Source: Trachythela sp. YZ-2020 (lineage: Eukaryota > Cnidaria > Anthozoa > Malacalcyonacea > Clavulariidae). Taken from it: a stretch of 64,000 bases of DNA. Position 1 is the stretch's first letter. Each line of letters begins with the position of its first letter. The stretch spans positions 124,001 through 188,000 of the forward strand of contig JADLSH010000164.1 in NCBI GenBank assembly GCA_016169945.1, read 5' to 3'. The notes beneath the pieces were generated by a model, which saw only the letters and a list, made by a program, of their open reading frames with translations, was not told where the DNA came from and searched no databases. Position numbers and translations under genes: made by a program. This document shows, in pieces, positions 23,148 to 35,428 of the stretch.

Positions 23148-24620
23148 CAGGGTGTATAAAAAAAACGCAGCCTCGGAATTTCCCAAGAAATCCACTTTGT
23201 TCTTAAGCACAAAAGATTTTAGGCCCCTGGGGAATTTAAAATAGCTTCTAATCGTATTTCAGGAGCATAACTGTCGAATTACTACACACTCGAGTGCATA
23301 AAGCAGAATTTAATAGAAATTTATGCATTTATTTAATGGCATTTTTATTTTACAAGTATAAACAATTAAATAATCAGTTAAATAATCAAGGACCTTGTCC
23401 TTCAACATGTCCCCCATTTCTCTCGACACAATGTAGGGCTCGCTTGTGCATATCGCGGACTGCTCGTCTTATAAAATCAGGCTGCCGTCGTAATGCATCG
23501 AACTCGTCCGATATTCGCTGCTGTAACACACCGATATTCTGAGGTGGCCGGTAGAAAACACTTTATCCTTCAGATATTCCCACATAAAAAAATCGCATGG
23601 GGTCAAGTCCGGAGAGCGAGGTGGCCATTACACATCATGACCTAACCCTATGACGCGGTTATTCCCGAACACTCCGTTCAGTCGATCCCTTACTGCGATG
23701 AGGCGATGCGCTGGAGCCCCGTCTTGCGCCCACCAAAGACCCCGAAACATACCCTCCCAATGCTGGTTTCCAAAATGCACAGCGAGTTGGGGTACAACGC
23801 ATTCGTTCAGCATGTTAAGATAGGCCAGCCGTTTACATTTTGATGGAAAAAGTATGGTCCCAAAATGACACCATTGCCGCACAGTGCTGCCCAGACAGTG
23901 AATTTGGCACGGGAATTGTTTCGTTCAAAATTGAACGCCGGTGGATGTCCTTTTGATGCATACTGCCGTACATTCTGGGAGTTGACCTCTCCATTCATTG
24001 AAAATGCTGCCTCGTCTCCGATTATGATGGTTTGCAAAAAACTTTCGCGTTGACAGCGTTGAATGAACCATTCTGCGAATCGTAACCTGCGCGGCAAGTC
24101 CGTTGCCAATAATGCGTGTCGCACATGCATTCGATACGGATGCCACCTTAGGTCTAGCCTGGTTATCCTGTTAAAACCTGCAGATGATACTTCAACAGGA
24201 TTGCGCCGAGCACTCACATGGCGTGGATTTTGCTCGAGCAGAGCTCTAACAGCGGCAACATTTTCCACAGATCGCGCTGTTCTCCGCCTGCCAGAATTGC
24301 CTTTGTTCAGGTTAATACTCGTTCCTTCGTTCGAATATTTTACAAAGTTCCTCAAAATTGTTGTCTTGTGAGGAGGATTCCGATCATGAAACCTTGCTCG
24401 AAAAGCGTTTTGCACTGCAGTTGTATTTCCAGTCTGGATATAATGTAAAACGATAAATACTCGTTGGTCTTTTGTGAGTTGAACCATTATTAACTTGAGC
24501 TAGTAATACGACCTATTAGTAATTCGACAGTTATGCTCCTGGAATACGATTAGAAGCTATTTTAAATTCCCACGGGCCTAAAATCTTTTGTTCTTAAGAA
24601 CAAAGTGGATTTCTTGGGAA
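23148..24620 (-). mobile_element. Mariner/Tc1-superfamily transposon with truncated right end
   Basis: The left end starts cagggtgtataaaaaaaacg after a TA. About 90 bp of inverted repeat is visible on both sides (aagaaatccactttgttctt versus aagaacaaagtggatttctt). The right repeat stops at 24620 and lacks the outermost 35 bp or so, so the copy cannot move. It lies in an intron of the host gene, only 21 bp from the splice donor of exon 24648-24844. Confidence 0.85.
23386..24487 (-). pseudogene. Mariner-like transposase with DUF4817-type N-terminal head
   Basis: On minus, the ATG at 24485-24487 opens a helix-turn-helix region (LTKDQRVFIVLHYIQTGNT; GTSINLNKGNSGRRRTARS), as in DUF4817 proteins. 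A DDE/D catalytic core follows: the first Asp in IIIGDEAAFSMNGE, the second in WWAQDGAPAHR, the third in WPPRSPDLTPCDFF. Family length is about 350 aa and this copy covers nearly all of it. Disruptions are a frameshift near 23815 (after FFHQNVNG), a TAA just before WPPRSPDL, and a frameshift near 23560 (after YLKDKVF). The last block, RAVRDMHKRALHCVERNGGH, ends at a TGA at 23386-23388. Confidence 0.85.
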
Positions 24621-24647
24621 CCACCTCAAATCACTCAGTTGACTTAC

Positions 24648-24844
24648 TATTTTCTGCCGCGTATTCTTTTCCAACAACAAGGCATCGGTCCACAATCGCT
24701 CTCCACGATGTAAATTCAGCTAGCCATTCGTATGTAGCTTTATTCTTAATATCCAATAATACATATTTGTATCCACATTTGTAAGAGGCATGCTGCAGTG
24801 AAACCTTGAGCTCGCCGTATAACAGCAACTGTTCGTCAACATAT
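24648..24844 (-). CDS. RNF213: RNF213-like gene, exon with second half of the CBM20-like domain
   Basis: 197-nt internal exon. Acceptor ...tgtctatttag/AT, donor aaata/gtaagt. It reads YVDEQLLLYGELKVSLQ, CGYKYVLLD, TYEWLAEF and RAIVDRCLVVG. In RNF213 the CBM20-like domain has an equivalent PYKYVIY...YEFIY...VNRCL pattern (from memory). It begins in the phase left by exon 26594-26755 (two bases plus one), and the joined residue makes the uninterrupted ...STEEYVDEQ. The downstream exon, which must begin with two bases completing a codon, is not found and is probably outside the window. Confidence 0.7.
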
Positions 24845-24848
24845 CTAA

Positions 24849-26339
24849 ATAGACAAAGTCAATTATGCCAAAACAATTATTATAGACGTGTATTATTTAT
24901 CCTGCAATCCCGTGCAATCTAGTGAAAAACGTTTTTCTTAAACAGATTTCTATATGCTTCCCACATCAATGTTTGTACAAAAATCTGCCATGAACCCAAA
25001 TATCAACATTAACGACAGGGAAGGGGTGGGGGGAATTTCGTTAGAATTTACTGTTTTTTGCGCTTTTGCTAGCGACTTTGTGTTCAGAATTGCGTGGATA
25101 CCAGAGGCTCTCCAACACAGTACAAGAATGACTCGGAACGAACGGGCGAATTAAATCTTTTGATTGTGCAGTATATGCTGCTTCACCGAATTATCTTTAA
25201 TTTGTTTGCCAATTGCCAAAAGACAGCCCTTCATGAGATAACCACATATTCACTGACGGCGAAATATTTCGGGGAAAATTATGCCTGCGAAATATTTGTT
25301 GAATTATTTTCACGTGGATAATTACACATGGAAGAACCTTTTGAACTGTTTCCCTTCTTTCGCTTTGTAACGAGAAGAGCAAACATCTACTCCTACGAAA
25401 TATTTGCTCGCAAAAACCAAATGATGTATAACACACATGCCCAAATACACTACACTAAATACATTCGTATTTCCCCGTCATTATTAGACAACTGGTAATC
25501 CAATATCAAAGTGTCTATTTTTACAATGTGCATGCATGTTATTCCATTTGTTGTTTAAGACGTGGTTTCTAAAACCATCTACCCAACCAATGCGAGGCGC
25601 AACACAGGTGTTGGTTCCATCCAAATCTGACACACCACAATAATATATGTGTGCCATTACAAAAATATCTAGACACTCGCGAGTTCGCCGGAATTTGACA
25701 AATTTTATGCTATCGAGTATTGTTATGAAAGTATATAGAATTGTACAAAAACATTTCAGTTTGCTCCGCAAGACATGTTAAACATTAGTTACGTCAAATG
25801 GAAAGATAATGAACTTTTTTGCTACAAAAGATAGATAGAGTATAAATACCGTTTCGAACTTGCGCAAAGTGTACATTATACCTTTCCATTAAGCATGGTA
25901 AGTTTAGATAAGTGATACTATAAACTGTCAAAGTCTGATAAGGACCTTGTCCGGTGGGCAGATTGGTTTGGATAAAAGAAAGTCTATGTAAAATGAGGAT
26001 TGAACTTAAACATGCATATGCTGAGAGCTTTGCCGTCAATCATTCTTGGGTATATTTCGCGCGGTCAGGTATAATTATATTACGTCATCAAAAGCTTACT
26101 TCGTTTAATTTAAAGTAGTACAAATTTCATATACGTACAGTTTGAAAGTTTTCCTATAACATTATGTTAAGTTAGTTAAGTTAGTTAAGTTATGAACATT
26201 CTTAAATTTAATCGACTGAGCATAAAACCGACTCGTCTTAAATAAACAGAGATAGAGAGCTGGTACGAGGGTTCAACGCCAACCACCACCTTTACGTGTT
26301 TACGCTGATTGGCTTGTCTTGAATCATCCCACTCGCCAG

Positions 26340-26387
<48 letters not shown>

Positions 26388-26589
26388 GACAGACGAGAAG
26401 ACTGAACTGAAAAACAGAAACTGAACTGAAATATTACATAAATTCTTTTTATTTTAATTAAAGTTCTTGCACCTCGTGAAAAAGAAACAAATTTATAACA
26501 CTATAAGCGTCACTCGGGTAGAAATACTGCAAAACTAAATGTTGTAAACCCGTTCAGTCTGTTTTGTTTGAATATCTGCTATGATATAC
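24849..26589. other. Intron of the RNF213-like gene
   Basis: Between the two CBM20-like exons. No element with clear ends. Short ORFs (25484-25771, 25794-26039 minus, 24954-25154 plus) lack splice-site or domain support. It holds (GA)n at 26344-26386 and a ttaagttag short repeat near 26163-26190. Confidence 0.5.
26344..26386. repeat. (GA)n microsatellite
   Basis: An uninterrupted dinucleotide run of about 43 bases in the host-gene intron. Confidence 0.95.
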
Positions 26590-26593
26590 TTAC

Positions 26594-26755
26594 TCTTCAG
26601 TGCTGACAGATATACCACCTTTTTCCCAACCACCAAAAACGGGCTCATCTCCACGGATTACAATCTTCGTGTCGCCATCCAATTTGAATTTATTACATAA
26701 TATCGCGTAGAAAACTACGGTTAGAGTTTTCTCATCAGCATTTTTTGTAGAATTA
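26594..26755 (-). CDS. RNF213: RNF213-like gene, exon with first half of the CBM20-like domain
   Basis: 162-nt exon. Acceptor cacatatttag/TAATTC, donor gaaga/gtaagt. It reads NSTKNADEKTLTVVFYAILC, KFKLDGDTKIVIRGDEP and FGGWEKGGISVSTEE. A carbohydrate-binding CBM20 fold starts with this kind of V-F-A strand, then IRG-E and a GxW motif. RNF213 has it after its acidic N-terminal region, where it helps bind glycogen or lipid-droplet targets. The upstream exon must leave two bases, and 31907-32010 does (AC plus T). Confidence 0.72.
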
Positions 26756-27199
26756 CTAAATATGTGGAGAAAATAGTAATTTATAGATGAGAACTGGGTT
26801 AGGGCTGAAAAAGATATTTGTGGGCTTATGAAAAACCGAGGAAATTTTCCAGGTTTCCTGATATACTTCCTCATTTTCTTGTATTCGAATTACGTACTAA
26901 GCATTTCAAGTATAGTATAAATTATTCAATATAAAAAACTGTATACCAATGTAACCTGGACAACTCTACAAATCTTTCATGCTCTTAACTGGCTGCAAGC
27001 AAGCCTGCGTCAGTCCACCCTTGAGTTAAATCAACATTTACAGGAGCTTGAGTTAAGCCCGGACATTTGAACTCGCGAATGTTGAGTACATAGAGACCAA
27101 TTTTCACAGTATTTTTATACTGTCATGCTCAGAAATTTTACCTGTAAAACTGAGCGTCTCACTGTCTTTGCCAAACATGTGTATAATCAGTTTCGACTT

Positions 27200-27350
27200 T
27201 GTAGTGATTGACAGGTCATTTACATAACAATGAAATGCGCGGGAAAACGGGACATATGCCATATGGTAGCGAGAGAGAAAGTATCAAGTTTGTAGTCGTA
27301 CAGTAAACTAAATAAATATATAAACGTAACGTGTGTGCTTAATTATTACA
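27200..27350 (+). repeat. 5' LTR
   Basis: 151 bp, TG...CA-type ends. It differs from the 3' LTR by a T/C at about 27256 and a C/T near 27309. The small divergence argues for recent insertion. Confidence 0.95.
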
Positions 27351-27375
27351 TTGGCGACGAGGATAAATTCTCAAA

Positions 27376-28510
27376 ATGAATGGCTTACAGCCCATGCCTT
27401 TGTTCGAACCGAAAGCTGATCCAACGAATACAAGCGCTCGATGGACACAGTGGATTCAGCGTTTTAAAACATATTTAGTCGCTTCGAATGTGAAGGACAC
27501 TGCCAGAAACGGGAGACGACAAAGATTACGAAGCAGCTGTCAAGGCCCCCACGAGATATTTTGAGCCGGAGAAAAATCGCATATATCAAACATATATGTT
27601 CCGACAAGCAGCGCAGCAAGATAATGAGACTATCGATGACTTTCACACACGTTTGAGATTAGCAAAGTATTGTGAATTCGAGGACGTCGAATTTGAAATA
27701 AAAATGCAAATTGTGTGCAACGGGACATCCTCGAGACTGCGTAAGAAAGCGTTGAAAGAAAGCAATTATTCATTGAAAGATATGTTAATCGATGGTCGAA
27801 AATCTGAAACCTGTAGTGCCCAAGCCAGTGGTATGGAAGAAAAATTTAAAGATGTACAAATTAATCAAGTTGAGAGAAAACCGGCTGAGTCTACATGCTA
27901 TAAGTGTGGACTTGCTTACCCTCATGCGGATCGCCCGTGTCCAACCGCAAACTCCACTTGTAACTCCTGTGGCATACTTGGTCATTTCTCTAGAGTGTGT
28001 CGAAAGAAAGAATCGCGTCGTTTCTCTAAGCCACAACCGGCACAAGAATCGCTCCGACGACGAGAACAACCAAAAGAGCCGTATAAACATAAATCAGAAA
28101 CCAAGCGAAGAAATCATGCACGGGCTGTCAACAAACATCGCGATTCATCCACGGAGACCAGTTCAGAAGACGATTATGCGTATGCTGTGGAAAACAAAGC
28201 CAAAGACGACCCAAAGACGAAAACAAACATACGGGTAAATTCGATTGAAATCAAGTTCCTTGTTGACACGGGAGCCACAGTTGATGTAATCGATTCCAAA
28301 ACGTACGATCGCCTCAAATCCAGTGTAAAATTATGCAAGAGTACCACGAAGATATGCGCTTATGGCTCGGACAAACCACTATACCTCTTAAAGGCCAATT
28401 TCAGGCAACCTTGGAATCGAACAAATGTTATACTGTCTCGGTTATTCAGGTTGTCGAAGGTAGCTCTGGAAATCTACTTAGTGCAAAAACCGCTCAAGAT
28501 TTGGCATTAA
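27376..28510 (+). pseudogene. Gypsy gag with zinc knuckle and start of protease
   Basis: It starts at 27376 (MNGLQPMPLFEP, ARWTQWIQRFKTYLVAS). An apparent internal deletion and frameshift near 27505 joins this to GDDKDYEAAVKAPTRYFEPE and YMFRQAAQQDNETIDDFHTR in another frame. Two adjacent Cys/His nucleic-acid-binding motifs follow (CYKCGLAYPHADRPC; CNSCGILGHFSRVC). Then comes the aspartic protease active site FLVDTGATVDVID (about 28255-28293). A shift near 28400 moves the rest of the protease and linker into the next frame. The missing part of gag makes this copy non-autonomous. Confidence 0.85.
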
Positions 28511-31436
28511 TTCAATTGGTAAACAAAGTCACAGAACTTGAAACGCGACCGAAACCGGAAGTTTCTAAACCGGAAGTTTCTACCCCGGAAACCGAGGCGG
28601 GGAATATGGAGAACACAGATGAAAGGCGGCCAGCGCCTGCATCAACGCCGAAATGCGCAGACCAAGATATCCAGAAAATTATTGATAAATATGCAACTGT
28701 TTTTGTGGGTGAAGGGAAACTGAATACTCAACAAGTCGGGTTACACATCAACGAGAACATTAAACCGGTAGTTCGGCCGCAGCGCCGGATACCATATCAT
28801 ATTTGCAAAGATGTATCAAAGGAGTTAAAGAAATTGGTGGAAGAAGATATGATCGAAAGAGTCTGTGACCAACCTACACCGTGGATTTCGCCAACTGTGT
28901 GCACCCCAAAGAAGGACGGTGAACACGAATCTGCGTTGATATGAGAGCAGCCAATCAAGCGATTGAGCGCGAAAGACATGTTATGTCAACGCTCTCTGAT
29001 TTCCGTGCAGAGATGAACGGGTCAAAATATTTTTCGAAAATTGACCTAAAACAGGCGTACCATCAACTAGAATTGACTGAAGAAAGTCGCTATATAACTA
29101 CATTTTCGACGCACGAAGGCCTATTTTGTTACAAACGACTGAACTACGGAACGAACAGTGCACCAGAAATATTTCAGAATATTTTGCAACGCCACCTTAG
29201 TGACATTCGGGGAGTAAAGAATATCGCAGATGATATTATTGTTCATGGAAAAACACGAAAGCAACATGACTGTCTGAAACGACTAGATCAACTCAACTTG
29301 AAAGCGAAACCAGAGAAGTGTAGTTTCCTACGCAAAGAGATTAAGTTTTATGGTCTAATTTTCACGGCAAATGGAACACGACCTGATCCAGCAAGAATCG
29401 ACAATTTGGTCAAAGCCAGTGCACCAAAGAATGCCAGTGAAGTACGCAGTTTTTTGGGCCTAGCTAACACGTGCCGTGAGTATGTTCCAGAGTATGCTGA
29501 AATTACTAGGCCGTTGAGGGATCTCACAAAGAAAAGTGTCGCTTTCAATTGGAACAACACTCACCAAAGAGCTTTTGAGCAGATTAAGAAGAAACTGACA
29601 AACGCTCCTACTATGGCATACTTCGATACAGAGAAGAGAAGCTTGCTTATCGTTGATGCATCACCTTTGGGAATTTGTGCAATCTTAGCACAACGAGAGA
29701 AGTCCGGAGAGTCGTACTGTATTATCTCTTACGCCAGCAGAGCCCTGTCTCCAGTCGAAAGTCGATATTCACAGACAGACATTGAAGGGCTGAGTCTAGT
29801 TTGGGGGATCGAACATTTCCGACTGTTCCTTCTGGGCACTGAGTTTGATGTTTATACTGATGATAAAGCCCTGGAAGCAATCTTTAACAATCCAAAATCA
29901 AAGCCCCCAGCTCGTATTGAACGCTGGATGCTACGACTGCAACCGTACAACTTCTGTGTGATTTACAAGAAAGGAACAGTTAACGAAGCCGATTATTTGA
30001 GCCGTCATCCTATCACTACTACTCAAGGAAAAACTACAATTGAAGAAAAAATTGCAGATAACTATGTGAATTACATCATTAACAATGCTATACCGAAGTC
30101 AATGACACTTCAAGAAATCAAGGAAGCCACTTTGTCAGACACCATTTTAAGGAAAGTTCTAGAATGCATGAAATCAGGGAAATGGGACGAGAAGGATGTG
30201 GAACTGAAATCTTATCACATGTGCGCGGAAGAACTAACAGCAACGAAAGCAGGGGACCTTCTTCTAAAAGGGAGCAGAATTGTTATACCAAAAACGCTAC
30301 AAGACCGTGCGACGCAACTCGGACATGTGGGACACCAGGGAATAGAGAAGACGAAAGCGTTATTACGAGAGAAAATATGGTATCCTGGAATGGATAGTAA
30401 AATTAAGACCTTCGTTGAAAACTGTGCTGCCTGTCAAGCCGTTGGTCCGGGTAGTCCACCTGAACCGATGAGGATAACTCCTACCGCGACAGAGCCATGG
30501 CAAAGCTTAGCACTAGATTTTTATAGTCCAATACCCCACAGTGGACAGTATTTACTAGTCGTAACCGACACCTACTCTAAGTTTCCTGAAGTGGAAATTG
30601 TGAAGTCAACGTCAGCGAAAGCCTGAATCCCGAAGTTAGACCGCATATTTGCAACTCATGGCATTCCAAAAAAGATTAAGACTGATAATGGCCCACCCTT
30701 TAATGGGAACGATTTCAAACGATACATGGCTGCATTGGGAATCGAATGGACAACAAGCACTCCGTTATGGCCCCAAGGAAATGGTAATGCCGAGAGTGTG
30801 ATGAAGCCGTTAGGAAAAGTGATAAAGACTTCTATATTAGAGGGGAAAAATTGGAGACAAGAACTTCAACGATTTCTGTTAAATTATCGCTCAACGCCGC
30901 ATGCTACTACCAAGATACCTCCATGTGAATTACTGTTCAACCGAAAGGTGCAAGGAAGTCTACCCGAGCTGTCAACAAAAACGATCGTGAACAAGCACCA
31001 AAGTGCCAAGGAAAACATCGAGAAAAAGAAGATCAGGAATAAGCAATACTACGATGTCAAGAAAAACACCAGAACATCCACAATTAGGGAAGGTGACATT
31101 GTTATTTGCAAACAGAAACCAACCAACAAGCTATCTCCTAGATTCAATCCCGAGCGATTGACGATCGTCGAGAGGAAAGGAGCAACAGCTACTGCCAGAA
31201 ATGACAGTCGCAGTATCACGCGTAATGTGTCTCATTTCGAAGTAGTTAAATGTGCAGAAGAACAAAGTAGTGATGAAGAGAGACCAAACAACGTGGATGA
31301 TGTACAGGGCAGAGGATTGGAAGACGACATGCAGGACATTATAGTAGAACGTCAGCCGACACCAAGAAGATCAACGAGGAATCAACGAACTGTAAATAGA
31401 TTTGGTAACTCAATACCGTCTGGACTTATTTCATAG
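28400..31436 (+). pseudogene. Gypsy pol: reverse transcriptase, RNase H, integrase
   Basis: Blocks in order: VRPQRRIPYHICKDV (28770), then a one-base shift near 28925. The 561-codon frame 28941-30626 follows, with FSKIDLKQAYHQLEL, NIADDIIVHGKT (catalytic DD), RNase H DASPLGICAILAQ and YTDDKALEAIF, and integrase HH-CC (GHVGHQGIEKTKALL; CAACQ) plus ALDFYSPIPHSGQYLL. A TGA at 30624-30626 interrupts the integrase core. The same frame resumes with IKTDNGPPFNGNDF and GNGNAESVMKPLGK and ends at 31436. Catalytic residues look intact apart from the stop and shifts. The ADD box and GTVNEADYLSRHP are typical of Ty3/gypsy. Confidence 0.9.
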
Positions 31437-31511
31437 AACTTTAGTATTACAAACAATAACAAACAATTCATAGTTATTCCGTTGAGTTTTGTTTAAAAAA
31501 AAAGAGAGCGA

Positions 31512-31662
31512 TGTAGTGATTGACAGGTCATTTACATAACAATGAAATGCGCGGGAAAACGGGACACATGCCATATGGTAGCGAGAGAGAAAGTATCAAG
31601 TTTGTAGTCGTACAGTAAATTAAATAAATATATAAACGTAACGTGTGTGCTTAATTATTACA
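31512..31662 (+). repeat. 3' LTR
   Basis: 151 bp, near-identical to the 5' LTR, preceded by the polypurine tract and followed by the gactt duplication. Confidence 0.95.
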
Positions 31663-31906
31663 GACTTGTTACCAAATGATAACAAGTAAAACTGGACTAA
31701 TAGTTACCTACGTACAAAAGTTAAATTACCTGAAATGCTCAAGTCGTATGCGTTCGGAACAAATTTATGTGTTTAGTGTCGTTCTTTGAAAACAACTCAC
31801 GCTTAAGCTGTACAACTCTTTGTTGCCTTTTGCTGATGTACGTCTTTTAAAATTCCTATTCTGAGTTTTATCATACTTATATAAATATAAATCAGGCTAA
31901 ACGTAC

Positions 31907-32010
31907 GTATTATCTTTGCTTTTTCCTTTTTTCTTGTTCTTCTTTCCTTGACCTTGTTCTTGGTTAAACTCTTCTTTTCTGTAATAGTAGCCTTGTTCTT
32001 TACTATTTCC
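31907..32010 (-). CDS. RNF213: RNF213-like gene, Lys/Gly-rich linker exon
   Basis: 104-nt exon. Acceptor tttatgtatag/GGAAAT, donor aatac/gtacgt. It reads GNSKEQGYYYRKEEFNQEQG, then a KKNKKKGKSKDN stretch: low complexity and strongly basic, like the Lys-rich segment of the RNF213 N-terminal region. It starts in phase 0, matching the phase-0 end of 34863-34964, and leaves two bases, matching 26755. The ORF in another frame (31803-32018) is a shadow. Confidence 0.6.
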
Positions 32011-32741
32011 CTATACATAAAATACGGAATATTAAATAAAATAATAGAATATTTTCATTTGGTAATTATGATGACCAGGATGATATGCTCGAGTGAGTTT
32101 TTACGCTGGTAGCAGCATTACAATGCTGTACCAACTTTATCCCCGAGCCAACGGCGCGAAGCGCCGTTCCGGGCGATTGCCCGGGGCGAGGGTACTAATT
32201 CCGCTCGGCTATTTATTACACCTGGGAATAAAGGAAAGCTATGGGAGATCGGAGTTCATGGCGCGTGGATAGGTTTCATGGGTGTCATGGGTGGAACTCC
32301 CACTGATATCAATACTACGGCGGACTGTCATGGCGGACATTCAAGTGTGACAACAAAATACTTCGCAAAAGGGAAAACAACGTATCTAAGACAATCTAAG
32401 ACAGGATAAATGAAAACTTTTAAGAGGATTTTCAATTGTGAAATTCACGACCAGCAAGGATAGTCAAAGAACTGCAATAATAACTTTGGGGTTTGGGAGT
32501 TTAAACGTTACGAGGAATAGCAGATAGTTTTCAGAATGGCCAGACGAGAAAGGATATTTTTGTGTGCTTGGTATCGACATGTGCATTCCTTTTGTGGATT
32601 TGTAACGGGTTAGGTCACTCTATGTGCATGGTTAATACATTTTTTATTAATCTTATAAGACCGGGTCAGCAGAGGCCAAAATTGTACGTACCATCTATTT
32701 AAAGGCAAATTCGCGGGTATTCGCGGGTATCAAAGGTCATC

Positions 32742-32979
32742 TTAAAGGCCATTTTCCATTGCGGTCGTTTTGCCCGCGCGGGCGAAGCGACCGATTCGAA
32801 TCACGTGAATAATTAGTCGCGCGGGCACGCCAAGAAAGTTGAATGTAGTTCAACTTTCAGGCGTGTCCGCGAGGTGTAAAGCGGACAAAAAAATCTCATG
32901 CTAGACACCTACAGCGAAAGTTGAAACATGGTCGCTCCGCCCGCGCGGGCAAAGCGGCTGTAATGGAAAATTGCCTTAA
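32742..32979. mobile_element. About 240-bp MITE with GC-rich inverted repeats
   Basis: ttaaaggccattttccattg at the left and taatggaaaattgccttaa at the right are inverted. Inside, ttgcccgcgcgggcgaagcg is mirrored by cgcccgcgcgggcaaagcgg. A central ctttc-ttgaatgtagttcaa-ctttc hairpin is also visible. TTA(A) borders suggest a PIF/Harbinger- or TTAA-type target. No coding. Confidence 0.75.
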
Positions 32980-34862
32980 TACCATTCGTCTGGCGACTGA
33001 CTAGTGTATTTACATATATATTTACGCGCATATTGTGGAGGATTTATGCAACGCGCAGATAAATAAATAAAAGGGCCATCAAGACAATGTTCTGAGCTTT
33101 CGTTGAATATCAAACTTGTCGACTAATATTTCAGTAACATAGCCGAAAATGTTCGATATTTTGTTGATATTTTGCGCCTACTAGGCGGTTAAGAATGTTG
33201 TGCCCATAAATTGCCTAATTTTCGCTTCAATAAACTTTTTCTTTGAGCAAGTTATGAATGCACAATTATGGCTGATTATTAAATGAATATCAGTATTATT
33301 CATATATTTAGCCCAAATTACGTCTGCCGTGCCATGAATATTTGTGTTAGCGATATGTTAATATTCATATTTTAATGTTATATTCCTTGTTGCCTGCGAG
33401 CAACAATAGATCCATTTTGGTCTCTGCTGACCCGGCGTGTATATTATACGCAGTATTTTGACATTTTTTTAAACAGTTTGCGAAAGAAAAATTCAAAAGC
33501 ATGGCAAAATGACAAATTTGTAAGGAACTGCTTCGCTTTTTTGCCATAATGATATTCGATATCTACTATTATATTATATCTATTATTTATCTGACGTTTT
33601 TACACCATATTGACTCAAATACGTTACAGAATAAAAGCAGCATAACCACAAAGTAAACTGTAACATTCAGCTCACAGGAAATTTCGTTATTCAAATAACT
33701 ACCGGCTACCCGCCAAAAAAGTACCGATGTTTGAATGCTAAAATAAGGGACACGCTGGCCACTTATATAGGCTAGGCTCACCGGCATACTGAGAAATTTC
33801 TGTTATATTAATGCATCTCTATTCCAGTTGGGGCCAACCTAAGCGCTGTGTGCAACGCCAATTAATTAAGACGTCATATGTTGAAATTGATTACGGAAAC
33901 GTTTACCTACGCTCTTGTTTAAGTATATATGTCAAGAAGTAGCCTGAGTATAGCTGATCTAGAAATGATATCAATCTCAGAATAATTTGTTCTGATTGGC
34001 AAGCTTTGAAAAAACAAGGAGGGTCTTGTATAAATGTTGTCTCTTTATGTGAATGCGAAATTCAAAAATAATTACAACCAATCAAATTCAATGATAACGT
34101 GATTAACGTCACATGTATACCCTTGTAAATCCCATGCAAAAGAATAATGAAAATGCTAATTAGTTACAAGAACTAGTGGCTGTAAACTCTCCTGTTTCAT
34201 CCATTTAACTATAGTTTGCAGATGAAATGACTCATTTCACAAGACCTATTCAATACAACACGGCCGCTCAAATTTGTAGACGTAACTTAAGTTATTTTAA
34301 ATTTGAAAAATTGGTTTTGTAAAAAATATTAACAAATGTAAGGACTAAGGTGTATAAAAAACCGACGTCCTGCTTCTAAGCTTTATTATTTGAAGAAAAC
34401 TTGTTCTTTTCTCTTCCTAACAAGGGGTCATTCGTTAATCGCATCAATGGTAGCCGTCGGCATTAAGGTCGTCAAATCGCCATAATATAAACAGTTACTG
34501 AAACAACTTCGTGCAGCCTTAAACTTAAGCCGTTGTAAATGTGAATTTAGTAAATTAATTGAATTAAAAGAAGTGCATATAGAAAAAGCTGTGCGGGTTA
34601 TTTGGTTTTGATTAGCTAATTAGTTAATCAATTGTCTGAGCTTTATCGCATCTCAACTTTCTGATTATTCGATCTCATGCAACCACTCGAAATAGTGTCA
34701 TTCTCTCGAACAAATAGTTCAAGTTTAAAAACACCATCGTTGAAATGAAAAATAATAATCTTTAAACAGTTTTACTGTCTATTTTCGAAATCTATATTTG
34801 AAGCCACGATACCGTTTTATACACCAGTACTTTAAGAATATAAAATAGTTACAGTTAAATAC
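32980..34862. other. Intron sequence of the host gene, nothing further recognised
   Basis: Mostly AT-rich. One palindrome-derived fragment, caatacaacacggccgctc (34251-34271), is related to the 12.5-kb hairpin. ORFs 33365-33547 and 33587-33787 have no support. Left of it, 32100-32230 has a GC-rich gcgcgaagcgccgt hairpin. Confidence 0.4.
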
Positions 34863-34964
34863 CTCAACCCCAAGATCCGCAGATCCATTAGTTTCTGATA
34901 ATGGACGATTGGATACCTTCTCTGTCAACTTTAGGAGAGTTTCTTTCTCTTCAGGAACTTCTTT
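34863..34964 (-). CDS. RNF213: RNF213-like gene, small acidic linker exon
   Basis: 102-nt exon in phase 0 at both ends. Acceptor tgtcgaaaacag/AAAGAA, donor gttgag/gtattt. It reads KEVPEEKETLLKLTEKV and ends SADLGVE. Composition continues the acidic, Thr/Glu-rich character of the preceding large exon. The call rests on splice sites, phase and composition only. Confidence 0.5.
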
Positions 34965-35428
34965 CTGTTTTCGACAATGTAAATTGAAGAGGTCAAATTA
35001 TTTTACATATACAGCTTGCATACGTTAAAATTCATAAACCTTAATTTTATCTGTACATAAACATTCTGTATTGTACAGTATTTACGATAAATTTGAATAA
35101 AAACGAAATATAACTATTTTTACGTTCCTACTTGTTTTTTACAAGATTACTTTTACTTTTTAAAATTATCGGGTTGCGCGCAGTAAACCAATCAAATCCC
35201 GTCCTATTTTCGCTCAAATCTTCAAGTTTAATGATGACGCTTGTATTCAGTGATCGGGCGAGTAGGCACGTTTTGAATTTTTGCAGGTATATTTGAAAAT
35301 CCTGACATTTTAACAATATTTACCTCTCAAAACCTAAAATACGATGCATTTTTGCAGGCACATTTCGAAGTTATAAATTTTGCTCGCATGTACTACAAAA
35401 TATTAAAACATTAAAACATTAAACATAC

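Larger units (their letters stand above)
27200..31662 (+). mobile_element. Ty3/gypsy LTR retrotransposon, 4.46 kb, young
   Basis: Two 151-bp LTRs (27200-27350 and 31512-31662), starting TGTAGTGATTGACAGG and ending ATTATTACA, differ at only two positions that I can see. They are flanked by the 5-bp duplication gactt (27195-27199, 31663-31667). After the left LTR comes a likely primer-binding site, tggcgacgagga. Before the right LTR is a purine tract, aaaaaaaaagagagcga. Gag and pol are recognisable but broken. It lies within the host-gene intron between 26755 and 31907, in opposite orientation to that gene. Confidence 0.95.

Noticed and set aside
23865..24448. Overlapping plus-strand ORFs within the mariner
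   Set aside because: They are shadows of the transposase on the minus strand, whose DDE motifs are clear.
25484..25771. Minus ORF of 95 aa between the CBM20-like exons, considered as an extra exon
   Set aside because: Exons 26594-26755 and 24648-24844 join in phase without it, and it has no domain signal.
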